Assembly (NCBI RefSeq): GCF_009696275.1
Contig: NZ_VUMI01000024.1
Coordinates: 23,323 to 87,322 of the forward strand
From: Eisenbergiella porci
Lineage (GTDB): Bacteria > Bacillota > Clostridia > Lachnospirales > Lachnospiraceae
Length of the DNA: 64,000 nt
Reading direction: 5' to 3'
A program made the position numbers and the translations under genes. Positions 8,645 to 17,548 of the stretch are shown here, in pieces; position 1 is the first letter of the stretch; each line of letters opens with the position of its first letter. The notes under the pieces were generated by a model. The model searched no databases and was not told the DNA's origin. It worked only from the letters and a program-made list of their open reading frames with translations.

Positions 8645-9082
8645 ATGAAAATACTTGTAATTAACGGGGCGAACCTGAATTTCCTCGGAATTCGTGAGAA
8701 GAATATTTATGGGACCCAGGATTATGCGTATCTGCAGAAGCTCCTGGAGGAAAAAGGGAAGGAAGCGGGCTGCGAGGTGACCGTATTCCAGAGCAACCAC
8801 GAGGGCGCGATTATAGACCGGCTGCAGGAAGCCTATTTTGACGGGACGGATGGTATTGTCATCAATCCGGGCGCCTTCACCCATTACAGCTATGCCATCA
8901 GAGACGCGCTTGCAAGCATTACGGTGCCCAAGGTGGAGATCCATATTTCCGATATCACGAAACGGGAGGAATTCCGGAAAACCTCCGTTACCGCGCCCTC
9001 CTGTGACCGCCAAATCTACGGCCAGGGGCTGGACGGATACCTCCAGGCCATAGATTTTATACTGGAAAAGCAAATTCTGTAA
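8645..9082 (+). CDS. aroQ: Type II 3-dehydroquinate dehydratase
   Basis: AroQ converts 3-dehydroquinate to 3-dehydroshikimate and works as a dodecamer. The 145-residue chain has the type II signature NGANLNFLGIREKNIYG with the catalytic Tyr, the NHEGAIID segment, INPGAFTHYSYA, and the histidine in VEIHISDI. The catalytic Arg would be in the REEFRKTS stretch. I start at ATG 8645, which the family N-terminus MKILVINGANLN demands. An upstream in-frame extension lies inside aroK and is rejected. It is the last gene of the group before the efp promoter. Confidence 0.95.
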   Translation: MKILVINGANLNFLGIREKNIYGTQDYAYLQKLLEEKGKEAGCEVTVFQSNHEGAIIDRLQEAYFDGTDGIVINPGAFTHYSYAIRDALASITVPKVEIHISDITKREEFRKTSVTAPSCDRQIYGQGLDGYLQAIDFILEKQIL

Positions 9083-9090
9083 AAAAACAG

Positions 9091-9119
9091 TTGAAAAAAG
9101 CATATTTTTATTATAAACT
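9091..9119 (+). promoter_or_regulatory. Putative promoter of efp
   Basis: TTGAAA (9091-9096) lies 17 bp before TAAACT (9114-9119), and a better -10 match TATAAA (9112-9117) would leave a 15-bp spacer. Either way an AT-rich promoter sits between aroQ and efp. Confidence 0.5.
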
Positions 9120-9160
9120 AGTAGGGAATTAAACGTGAAAATTTAGGAGGAATATTTTTT

Positions 9161-9718
9161 ATGATTTCTGCAGGTGATTTCAGGAATGGTATTACAATTG
9201 AAGTAGATGGCAATATTTTTCAGATAGTAGAATTCCAGCATGTGAAACCTGGCAAGGGCGCCGCTTTTGTAAGGACTAAGCTGAAAAATATCATTAACGG
9301 AGGCGTGGTGGAAAAGACCTTCCGTCCTACTGAAAAATTCCCGCAGGCACGTATTGATAGAAAAGATATGCAGTATTTATATTCTGACGGTGATTTATTT
9401 ACCTTTATGGATATGGAAACCTATGATCAGGTTGCGCTGAATTCCGAGACTGTCGGAGATGCGCTTAAATTCGTAAAGGAAAATGAAGTATGCAAGATAT
9501 GCTCAACCAATGGCGGCGTATTTGCAGTGGAGCCTCCTCTTTTCGTAGAACTGGAGATCACCGAAACAGAACCCGGATTTAAGGGAGATACCGCTACAGG
9601 CGCATCCAAGCCTGCTACAGTGGAAACCGGAGCTGTTGTATATGTACCTCTGTTCGTAAACCAGGGGGACAAGATTAAGATCGACACCAGAACCGGAGAA
9701 TATCTGTCCAGAGCATAA
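9161..9718 (+). CDS. efp: Translation elongation factor P
   Basis: EF-P rescues ribosomes stalled at proline stretches. The 185-residue protein has the three-domain layout: an N-terminal KOW-like domain ([20 protein letters not shown]), and two OB-fold domains ending in [20 protein letters not shown]. The loop that carries the modified residue in other bacteria reads [10 protein letters not shown], so a lysine is at the tip, as in EF-Ps that are beta-lysylated or left unmodified. A strong AGGAGG ribosome site precedes the ATG. A promoter lies upstream and an intrinsic terminator downstream. Confidence 0.97.
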   Translation: MISAGDFRNGITIEVDGNIFQIVEFQHVKPGKGAAFVRTKLKNIINGGVVEKTFRPTEKFPQARIDRKDMQYLYSDGDLFTFMDMETYDQVALNSETVGDALKFVKENEVCKICSTNGGVFAVEPPLFVELEITETEPGFKGDTATGASKPATVETGAVVYVPLFVNQGDKIKIDTRTGEYLSRA

Positions 9719-9753
9719 TCAGCAACAGAATGCTGTTCTATTATTTAGCCTAT

Positions 9754-9798
9754 AAGACAATGGGATTTCTGCATGGCAGAGTTTTCATTGTCTTTTTT
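9754..9798 (+). terminator. Intrinsic terminator of efp
   Basis: AAGACAATG (9754-9762) pairs with CATTGTCTT (9786-9794), and TTTTT continues the right arm. Confidence 0.8.
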
Positions 9799-9927
9799 AT
9801 TTCATGGAAAATGCGGCCTCCGGCCGGACGAAAGCCGCGGCCCAAATGCCTCATGAACCAAATTTTATCGGATCGAAAAGCATGTCTGAAAATCAAATCT
9901 TAAATTCTAACAAAGAGAGGATATTAA

Positions 9928-10914
9928 ATGGATTTTGAAAAATTTGTAAAAAAAGTTAAGGATGGCGCACAGGCCTATCTGGGAGACGGCGTTTCCCTGT
10001 CCGTAAGCACAGTATTAAAGAACAACGGCGTTAATCTTACGGGGATTATTTTCATGGACGGGGACAGCGACGTCGCTTCCACCATATATCTGGACGGGCT
10101 TTATGAGGAATATAAGAGAGGAAAAACGATGGGGGAAATCGTCCGCCAGGTATGTACGGTTTATGAGGAAAATAAACCGGAGCAGAACCTGAATATGGAT
10201 TTTTTCCACGATTATAAGATGGTGAAGCCGAGGCTGGCCTGCCGCCTGATTAACTGTGAGAAGAATCAGGAGCTGCTTGGCGGCCATCCCCACAGGGAAT
10301 TTCTGGATCTTGCCATTGTATACTGCTGTATCCTTATGAGCGATAACATGGGCTGCGCCTGTGTCCTGATCAGCGATATGCACGCCCGGTACTGGGATGT
10401 GGACGAAGAGACGCTTTACCGGGATGCGTTGGAGAATATGCCGCGCATACTGCCTGACGAGCTTTCCGACATGGATGATTTCATGCATGACATAGTCAGG
10501 AAGGCAGTAGAGGAAAAGCTGGAGCTGACAGCAGAGGGTGAGAAAACGCAGGAGGATGAGGAGTGCCGGGCCATACTGGACGGGATTGCGGAATTCCTGG
10601 CAGGGCTTCCCCTGGAAAAGGAGCCGGAGCGTAAAATGTACATACTTACCAATAAGCAGCATTTTTATGGAGCGGCAGCCATTTTGTATCCCGGGATTCT
10701 GGAAAGCTATGCCGGTAAGCTGGGACATGATTTTTATATTCTGCCCAGTTCCGTACATGAAGTGATTCTGCTTGCGGATACGGGAGTGGAAGACAGAGAG
10801 CATCTATATGATATGGTGCGGGAAGTAAATGCACAGAATGTGCCTGAGGAGGAGCTTTTATCGGACAATGTTTACTATTTCAGCCTGAAAAGCGGAAAGA
10901 TAACAATTCTTTGA
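9928..10914 (+). CDS. DUF5688 family protein
   Basis: A 328-residue cytoplasmic protein matching the DUF5688 family, which is frequent in Lachnospiraceae and Ruminococcaceae and has no known function. The recognisable features are the start (MDFEKFVKKVKDGAQAYLG), YLDGLYEEYKRGKTMGEIV, and the middle stretch KPRLACRLINCEKNQELL. No signal peptide or membrane segment is seen. It has an AGAGAGG ribosome site. It stands alone between the efp terminator and the tRNA promoter. Homologous families often occur in many paralogous copies per genome, but only one is in this window. Confidence 0.7.
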   Translation: MDFEKFVKKVKDGAQAYLGDGVSLSVSTVLKNNGVNLTGIIFMDGDSDVASTIYLDGLYEEYKRGKTMGEIVRQVCTVYEENKPEQNLNMDFFHDYKMVKPRLACRLINCEKNQELLGGHPHREFLDLAIVYCCILMSDNMGCACVLISDMHARYWDVDEETLYRDALENMPRILPDELSDMDDFMHDIVRKAVEEKLELTAEGEKTQEDEECRAILDGIAEFLAGLPLEKEPERKMYILTNKQHFYGAAAILYPGILESYAGKLGHDFYILPSSVHEVILLADTGVEDREHLYDMVREVNAQNVPEEELLSDNVYYFSLKSGKITIL

Positions 10915-10969
10915 TATTCTGAATAATTCTTAAGATGCTATAAATTTTCTATTTTTCCAAAATGAGATC

Positions 10970-10998
10970 TGGACAACCGGAAAAACTTGTGCTATTAT
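10970..10998 (+). promoter_or_regulatory. Promoter of tRNA-Arg
   Basis: TGGACA (10970-10975, five of six consensus bases) and TATTAT (10993-10998) are spaced by 17 bp. The predicted transcript starts about 55 bases before the tRNA. Confidence 0.65.
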
Positions 10999-11059
10999 AT
11001 GTCAGAGTGGTGCATGTAACAAATTTGTAATATTTAATCAGTGCATCAACATATCTTAT

Positions 11060-11131
11060 GCACCCGTAGTCTAATGGATAGAACGGAGGCCTCCGACGCC
11101 TTTAATGCAGGTTCGATTCCTGTCGGGTGCA
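11060..11131 (+). tRNA. tRNA-Arg (anticodon CCG)
   Basis: The acceptor arms GCACCCG (11060-11066) and CGGGTGC (11124-11130) pair fully. The anticodon stem GAGGC/GCCTT encloses the loop CTCCGAC with anticodon CCG, which reads CGG codons. The T arm is GCAGG-TTCGATT-CCTGT. The D stem is weak, with one mismatch. CCA is not encoded. An intrinsic terminator follows at 11192. Confidence 0.93.
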
Positions 11132-11191
11132 TTTGTGTCACTCTGGCATATAATTTGCCTTGCTGTGAATATATCAGCCAAGTGTAACTGG

Positions 11192-11218
11192 AGAACCGCC
11201 GCAGGGCGGTTCTGTTTT
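11192..11218 (+). terminator. Intrinsic terminator after tRNA-Arg
   Basis: AGAACCGCC (11192-11200) and GGCGGTTCT (11205-11213) form a 9-bp stem with a 4-nt loop, followed by GTTTT. Confidence 0.75.
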
Positions 11219-11251
11219 AAAGTCGATGTTTTCAGGATTGAAGGTGTGAAA

Positions 11252-12634
11252 TTGAGCGAGGAACAGAAGAAAATGCCTGATGGCTCCAAGTCGGAGGGTG
11301 CGCTGAACGAATTTATAGAACTGCTGAAAAAGAACAAGAAGTCGCTTGCCGTTATCATTGTGACTGCGGTGGTGCTTTTGGGGATCGGGATTCTGCTCGG
11401 TTCGCTGATAGGCAAGAAATCGGGCGACAAGGATGCTGCCCAGGAACAGTCCCAGGCTGCAGTTGCGCAGACACAGTCCACAGAGGCCATTCCCAATGTG
11501 CCCATGGAGGTCAACGCCTATCCCGAAATCAATTCACTGATGAAGAAATATTATAATGCGGCCGCAGAGGGAGACATGGAGACTGTCAAGTCCCTGAAGG
11601 ACTATTCGGATCAGGCCGAGCTGCTGCGCATCCAGGAAAAGAGCAAATACCTGGAAAGCTATGATGATATCAACTGCTATACGAAGCCCGGCCCCATCGA
11701 GGATTCCTATGTTGTCTATGTCACCTATTATGCCAAGTTCCACGATATTGACCAGAAGGTGACGGGGCTGAATACCTACATTGTCTGCCGGAAGGCGGAT
11801 GATTCCTACTATATCCATGACTGCTCGGAAGATGAGTCCATGAAGGAATACCGCACCAACGTAACCAAGCAGGACGATGTGGTGGATTTGTTCAATAAAG
11901 TTCAGGTAGAATATAACGAAGCCGTGACGGAGAATGAAGAGCTTGCCGCATTCCTTACCGATCTGTCCGAGAAGCTCAAGACAGCGGTCGGTGATGCCCT
12001 GGCGGAAGCCGAAACAGTAAGCGAGACGGAGACTACTGAAGAAGAAGGCCAGGAGCCTGCCGATAATGCAGGGGAAGCTGCCTCTTCTAGGGTAAAGGCC
12101 ACTGATGTGGTCAATATCAGAAAGTCCGACAGTGAGACAGCCGATTCTCTTGGAAAGGCTCAGGTGGGAGATGAGTTCGCCCTCCTGGAGAACCGTGCCA
12201 ACGGCTGGTCCAAAATTGATTATAACGGCCAGGAGGCCTTTATCAAATCGGAGTTCCTGGAAGCGGTTTCCGAAGAACCTGAGAATGCAGATGACGGAAA
12301 TGCCGAAGCGGGAAACGAAGCGGCTAACGCAGATAATACTGATAATACCGCCAATACCGATAATACGGCAAACACTGATAATACCACACACAACGGCCAG
12401 GCTGATACGCCGGGCGCAGGTGACGGCGCGCCGTCTGCCAATGTACCCAACAGCGGAACCTACCGCCTTACCACCACCGTTAATGTCCGTAAATCCGCAA
12501 GCGAAACAGCCGACAGGCTGGGCGTGGGATACTCCGGTGACGAAGTGGAAATCCTGATGAAACAGGCCGACGGCTGGACAAAGGTCAAATTCAAAGGCGA
12601 GACCGGATATATTAAGACGGATGTATTAAAATAG
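11252..12634 (+). CDS. Membrane-anchored SH3 domain protein
   Basis: About 460 residues. A short charged cytoplasmic N-terminus leads into one membrane segment (SLAVIIVTAVVLLGIGILLG), then an extracellular part with a globular domain of unknown type (around NAYPEINSLMKKYYNAAAEG), a helical linker, and two bacterial SH3 domains. Both SH3 domains start with the VNIRKS/VNVRKSASETAD pattern. They are separated by a low-complexity linker of DNTANT-type repeats. SH3 domains of this type usually bind cell wall. I prefer the TTG at 11252, which follows GAAGGTG at good spacing and gives MSEEQKK; GTG 11246 and ATG 11273 are alternatives. The longer frame from 11105 overlaps the tRNA and is rejected. 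Confidence 0.8.
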   Translation: MSEEQKKMPDGSKSEGALNEFIELLKKNKKSLAVIIVTAVVLLGIGILLGSLIGKKSGDKDAAQEQSQAAVAQTQSTEAIPNVPMEVNAYPEINSLMKKYYNAAAEGDMETVKSLKDYSDQAELLRIQEKSKYLESYDDINCYTKPGPIEDSYVVYVTYYAKFHDIDQKVTGLNTYIVCRKADDSYYIHDCSEDESMKEYRTNVTKQDDVVDLFNKVQVEYNEAVTENEELAAFLTDLSEKLKTAVGDALAEAETVSETETTEEEGQEPADNAGEAASSRVKATDVVNIRKSDSETADSLGKAQVGDEFALLENRANGWSKIDYNGQEAFIKSEFLEAVSEEPENADDGNAEAGNEAANADNTDNTANTDNTANTDNTTHNGQADTPGAGDGAPSANVPNSGTYRLTTTVNVRKSASETADRLGVGYSGDEVEILMKQADGWTKVKFKGETGYIKTDVLK

Positions 12635-12782
12635 TTAATTTGTTGTTTGTGACCCGTGCGGCCTTGCGCTGCAGGGATTGCGCCCATACTGCTTCCCGCC
12701 TCCCATTTCGGGCCGGCCGGCAGCAGTATGGGGCGAAATCCCCACAGCACAAGGCCGCACGGCGCGTAACGTAACTAATTAA
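12635..12782. repeat. Imperfect inverted repeat with about 65-nt arms
   Basis: Starting directly after the stop codon of the SH3 gene, an arm beginning TTAATT (12635) and containing GTGCGGCCTTG, GGGATT and CCCATACTGCT is matched in reverse complement up to AATTAA (12777-12782). The centre is GC-rich. There is no T-run, so it is not a simple terminator. The 671-bp gap 12635-13305 holds this repeat, a terminator, a larger inverted repeat and no gene. Confidence 0.75.
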
Positions 12783-12845
12783 ATAAGAAACCGTCATAAT
12801 TATAAAGAAGAATAAAGAAAATAAAAATGAATAATAAAAATCTCC

Positions 12846-12882
12846 CCGGAAATACTTACTAAAAAAAGTATTTCCGGTTTTT
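12846..12882 (+). terminator. Intrinsic terminator
   Basis: CCGGAAATACTT (12846-12857) pairs perfectly with AAGTATTTCCGG (12866-12877), followed by TTTTTC. It probably ends transcription from the SH3 gene after the inverted repeat. Confidence 0.85.
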
Positions 12883-12923
12883 CATTTTTTAAAAATATAT
12901 TTTTTTTCAATAACTACGGCTCA

Positions 12924-13278
12924 GCTCCGTGCTGTCCGGGGGTTTTTCCGCCGCTCCGCTATCCGGTCCTGCTCCGGCGCTGGCGGGTGTTTTCCGGTGC
13001 ATGAGAAAAAATGGAGATGTTTCTTACTGCCCTGCCCTGCCAGGAACCGGCTGCTTTTAGCGGCTTGTCTGACGAACATAAGCATCTAAATACGCCGTGC
13101 CGCAAGGCGCCGGCGTATTTAGACGCTTATGTGAGGAGTTCAGCCGCGTTAGCCGATTCCTGACAGGACAGAACAGTTAGAAACATCCCATTTTTGAAAT
13201 GCACCAGAAAACACCCGCCAGCGCCGGAGTAGAACCGGATAACGGAGCCAGCGGAAAAACCCCCGGACAGCACGGAGC
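12924..13278. repeat. Very long inverted repeat, arms of about 170 nt
   Basis: The left arm (about 12924-13097) begins GCTCCGTGCTGTCCGGGGG. The right arm (about 13111-13278) is its reverse complement with an estimated 80-90% identity by eye, including shared blocks CTCCGGCGCTGGCGGGTG and TCTAAATACGCCG. The arms are separated by only about 13 nt, so the RNA or a single DNA strand would fold into one giant hairpin. No reading frame is seen inside. The gene at 13306 begins 28 bp beyond the right arm. Confidence 0.85.
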
Positions 13279-13305
13279 GTACACAACCGGGAAGGAAGGC
13301 GGAGT

Positions 13306-13737
13306 ATGAGAAGTGATGATGCGGCTATATACAGGGAAATCCAAAAAAATGCAGAAATGGGAATCAAAGCGATAGAAGCTGTCAGCCCCAAGCTGACGGA
13401 TGATGCCTTTGCCCTGCAGCTAAGCAGGCAGGAACTGAAGTTTTCAGAAATCAGGGATAAAGCCAGGCATGAGATGCTGGAGGGGCGTGCGGAGGAGTAC
13501 CGCAGCAGCGGTGTCACTGATTTGATGCTTAAGGGCGGGATACAGGCCAATACGCTTTTGAATACCAGCACCAGCCATATTGCGGAACTGATGATTCAGG
13601 GCAGTAACAGGGGGCTGACAAGCATGTGGAAGGCATTGAACCACTATGAAAATGCCGGAAATGAGAGCACGGAGCTTGCCCGCGAACTCATGGATTTTGA
13701 GGAAAAAACCATTGAAAAGCTGAAAAAGTATCTATAA
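13306..13737 (+). CDS. Hypothetical helical protein
   Basis: A 143-residue protein I do not recognise. It looks almost entirely helical, with charged amphipathic stretches (QLSRQELKFSEIRDKARHEM and MDFEEKTIEKLKKYL at the C-terminus) and no signal peptide or membrane segment. The central part, MLKGGIQANTLLNTSTSHIA, is Thr/Asn/Ser-rich. The ATG follows GGAAGGCGGAGT, a good ribosome site. The gene lies just beyond the giant inverted repeat and before the gdhA promoter, with no partner genes. Its function is unknown. Confidence 0.7.
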   Translation: MRSDDAAIYREIQKNAEMGIKAIEAVSPKLTDDAFALQLSRQELKFSEIRDKARHEMLEGRAEEYRSSGVTDLMLKGGIQANTLLNTSTSHIAELMIQGSNRGLTSMWKALNHYENAGNESTELARELMDFEEKTIEKLKKYL

Positions 13738-13783
13738 ACAGGTGCTTTTTAGCAAATTTCGTCAATTTAACGTAATAAAGTAC

Positions 13784-13812
13784 TTGCGTACAGGCTTTAT
13801 CCATTATATAAT
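13784..13812 (+). promoter_or_regulatory. Promoter of gdhA
   Basis: TTGCGT (13784-13789) and a perfect TATAAT (13807-13812) are 17 bp apart. The transcript would begin at about 13819, at the first base of a structured leader. Confidence 0.75.
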
Positions 13813-13814
13813 AA

Positions 13815-15233
<1,419 letters not shown>

Positions 15234-15340
15234 ATTTTTCGGATAGTCCATGAAGATGTAAGGACGCTTAAACAGTTGCAGATTCATAACTGTTCCTCAG
15301 CTTCACAGCTGTAATGATAATATTTCCCGGCAGTGTAAGG

Positions 15341-15383
15341 CTTCCGCTTGCAGGTATAAATACCTGTCTGCGGAAGTTTTTTT
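15341..15383 (+). terminator. Intrinsic terminator of gdhA
   Basis: CTTCCGC (15341-15347) pairs with GCGGAAG (15370-15376), with further pairing of AGGTAT and ATACCT inside, followed by seven T. Confidence 0.85.
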
Positions 15384-15540
15384 CGCCTAAGTTTTTTCGT
15401 TTGTATTTATTTGCCGTCTGCCGGCTGTACCGGCAGCAAGCCCGCCGTCCTGCGGCATTGCCTGTTTGCCGGGTATCTGTTATAATGCGGTTAGAGCGGA
15501 ACCAGATCACCAGCCGCGTAAATGCGTGCAGATAGGAGCG

Positions 15541-15812
15541 AACATGAAGAAAACGGGCAAAAGATTGTGCCGGCCATGGGCTGACGAAGTCGATAGCGCT
15601 GGCCTACTGTGCCGCAAAGGCCAGGGAAATACTGAGCTGCATGCCGGACAGCGTGCTGGTGGAAGCAAGCGGCAATATAATTAAGAATGTAAAGAGCGTG
15701 GTGGTCCCCAACACCAACGGCCTGAAGGCAATGGAGGCAGCGGCGGCTGGTCAAGACAATAGGAAATGTGGGCCGCCCGGGCAAAGACGGCATGAAAGAA
15801 ACAGATAAGGGA
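15541..15812 (+). pseudogene. Remnant of an L-cysteine desulfidase family gene (UPF0597/CyuA)
   Basis: No intact frame spans this stretch, but pieces read as the UPF0597 family: KIVPAMG then, after a one-base shift, TKSIALAYCAAKAREIL, SGNIIKNVKSVVVPNTNG and LKAMEAAAAG. After that the frame shifts again to TIGNVGRPGKDGMKETDKG, which resembles the family's C-terminal end. So the gene has at least two frameshifts and a large internal deletion joining an N-terminal part to a C-terminal part. Intact members degrade L-cysteine. Only about 270 bp remain, and the flanking 645-bp gap from 15234 to 15878 otherwise holds just the gdhA terminator. Confidence 0.7.
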
Positions 15813-15878
15813 TTATCCGTATTATGACAGGCTGTTGAGGGAAAGCCCCTGCCGCAGGGAAGGACGGAAAAAAGCGTA

Positions 15879-16121
15879 CTATTCTTCCGGCTGTTTTTGG
15901 AAGAAGTCTTCGAAATCCGCATGAAAAACTTCTTTCATAGCCAGTAGCTCCTGTACGCTTATATTCTGAATACCGGCTTCTATTTTTGCATAGGAGCCTC
16001 TTGTAAGGCTGCAGCCTAAAAGCTGCAGCTTTGCTATTGTCTGCTCCTGAGTCAGGCCGCAGTCCCTGCGGAGTGCGCGGATATTAGCGCCCAAAGAAAC
16101 ATTGTATTTTATTTTCTGCAT
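15879..16121 (-). CDS. Small XRE-type helix-turn-helix regulator
   Basis: An 80-residue DNA-binding protein. A single HTH_3/XRE domain covers most of it: LGANIRALRRDCGLTQEQ, then helices in SLTRGSYAKIEAGIQNISVQ and the closing ELLAMKEVF. The acidic tail follows. It is transcribed away from the diguanylate cyclase gene, leaving a 153-bp divergent promoter region. Such small XRE proteins often repress themselves and a neighbour, so the diguanylate cyclase could be a target, but that is inference. Confidence 0.8.
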   Translation of the reverse strand: MQKIKYNVSLGANIRALRRDCGLTQEQTIAKLQLLGCSLTRGSYAKIEAGIQNISVQELLAMKEVFHADFEDFFQKQPEE

Positions 16122-16196
16122 GAATTACTCCCAATACCGCCGCAGGGATAGAAATTCCAAACAGCGGCCTCCCAGATTCAATTGTGGGATATATTA

Positions 16197-16225
16197 TTGA
16201 TTTTAGTAAAAAAGTAAGATATAAT
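16197..16225 (+). promoter_or_regulatory. Promoter of the diguanylate cyclase gene
   Basis: TTGATT (16197-16202) and a perfect TATAAT (16220-16225) with a 17-bp spacer lie about 50 bp before the start at 16275. Confidence 0.75.
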
Positions 16226-16274
16226 TGCTCTATAAATAGAGCAAAGGGAAGTTGTGCTCGGGAAAGGTACAGGA

Positions 16275-17315
16275 ATGATAGATAGAGAATTATGTGACTT
16301 AACAGAACAGCTGATGTTTACCTGCCTGGGCGGACAAAATTCGGGTAAAATACAGGAAATAGGCGGTATTCTTGAGGAAAATTCGGTGGTAATAGGGAGC
16401 CGGGCCCATGAATACTACACAACTGCAGAACAAATAAAAAGCGAACTGGATTCCGGTAAGTGGGCAGATGGCAGGGAGTATGTGTACAGGCCGGTGAAGG
16501 ACTGGTACCAATGCACCCGGCTGTCCGAAAATACCTATCTGGTCTACGGCATTCTCCGGATAAAAAAAATATTTCAGCGCGGTAATGAGGAACAGGCTTT
16601 TGACAATGCCGGCCTCTCAGTTACAGGATTGACAGAAACAAGCATCCGTATAAGCATGGTATGGAAAAAAGATGGAAAGGCGAACCGGATTATACATATT
16701 CATATATCCGTTCCCCAGGAGGACAGCTGCGGGCAGCCGGCCCGAAGGCCAGACCAGGCTGCAGGAGAAACGGAAATGCTGCCGGAGCCGGAGAAAAAGA
16801 CGGTGGATTACTACAGACGCCTTTCTGAAAAGGATCTGATGACAGGACTTTATAACCGGGGCAGCTTTGAATATTATGTGAAAAAAAGGCTGGAAAGCGG
16901 TGAAGGCGGCATTTTCTATATGATCGATCTGGATGACTTTAAGGCGGTAAATGATACCTACGGGCATGTGGCAGGCGACAAGGTCATCATGGACATGGCC
17001 GATATCCTCCGCCGGATATTTGCAAAGGAAGCCGTCATCGGCAGGCTGGGCGGCGATGAATTCGCAGTATACGAGGCAGGCTGCTGCGGCAGAAAGGAAG
17101 CGGAGGGAAAAGCCCGGGCCGTTCTGCAGGACTACAGCGCTTTATCCGAAAAATACGGAAATGATTTTCAGCTGAGCTGTTCCATCGGCATGTACCGGGA
17201 AGCCGATAAAGAAACCTTTGAAAACCTGTACTCCCGCGCCGATGAAGCCCTTTATTTTTCAAAAAATTCATACAAAGGCACCTTCCACTGGTACTACTGC
17301 CAGCACAGATTCTGA
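16275..17315 (+). CDS. GGDEF domain protein, probable diguanylate cyclase
   Basis: About 346 residues. The N-terminal half (about 1-180) has no recognised domain, but its alternation of YLVYGILRIKKIF and ETSIRISMVWKKDG resembles a PAS or SnoaL-like sensor and has no membrane segment. The C-terminal half is a GGDEF domain starting at EKDLMTGLYNRGSF, with the active-site motif GRLGGDEFAVYE. The inhibitory-site position (RxxD upstream of GGDEF) reads AKEA, so product inhibition is probably lost. ATG 16275 with upstream GGAAAGG is preferred over GTG 16254. It lies divergent from an XRE regulator. Confidence 0.85.
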   Translation: MIDRELCDLTEQLMFTCLGGQNSGKIQEIGGILEENSVVIGSRAHEYYTTAEQIKSELDSGKWADGREYVYRPVKDWYQCTRLSENTYLVYGILRIKKIFQRGNEEQAFDNAGLSVTGLTETSIRISMVWKKDGKANRIIHIHISVPQEDSCGQPARRPDQAAGETEMLPEPEKKTVDYYRRLSEKDLMTGLYNRGSFEYYVKKRLESGEGGIFYMIDLDDFKAVNDTYGHVAGDKVIMDMADILRRIFAKEAVIGRLGGDEFAVYEAGCCGRKEAEGKARAVLQDYSALSEKYGNDFQLSCSIGMYREADKETFENLYSRADEALYFSKNSYKGTFHWYYCQHRF

Positions 17316-17342
17316 TATCCTCTGTGTCTGGCGTTTTTTTTT
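17299..17342 (+). terminator. Terminator overlapping the end of the GGDEF gene
   Basis: GCCAG-C-ACAGA (from 17299) pairs with TCTGT-GT-CTGGC (to 17332), and a run of T follows from 17334. The stop codon lies in the loop. Confidence 0.75.
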
Positions 17343-17428
17343 GTAACTGTCCGCACCCCGCCCGGGTCCCTGCCGTCGCCGCCTTGTGCCTGCGGGAACC
17401 CGGGAGGAGGAGGACAGTTACTTTTTTT
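17343..17428. repeat. Palindrome, GTAACTGT family (copy 2)
   Basis: GTAACTGTCC (17343-17352) and GGACAGTTAC (17412-17421) are perfect 10-bp outer arms. Inside them CCCGGGTCCC (17361-17370) pairs with GGGAACCCGGG (17394-17404, with one bulge). A T-run follows the right arm. The outer arms match the shorter palindrome at 1380-1406. Confidence 0.65.
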
Positions 17429-17548
17429 CTGTTCCGATTTTTATACAAAACAGGAAAGGACTACATTTCTGGAAAGATTTGTGGTAATATAGAATAATAT
17501 TGTTTATCAGGAAGTTGCAACTAACCTGCAGGAGTCTACGGAGGTACT

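Noticed and set aside
11105..11251. A start for the SH3 protein inside tRNA-Arg
   Set aside because: The frame is open by chance through the tRNA and the terminator, and no ribosome site lies ahead of it.
15466..15684. A 72-residue protein between gdhA and the XRE gene
   Set aside because: It only covers a part of the frameshifted cysteine desulfidase remnant in a wrong frame.
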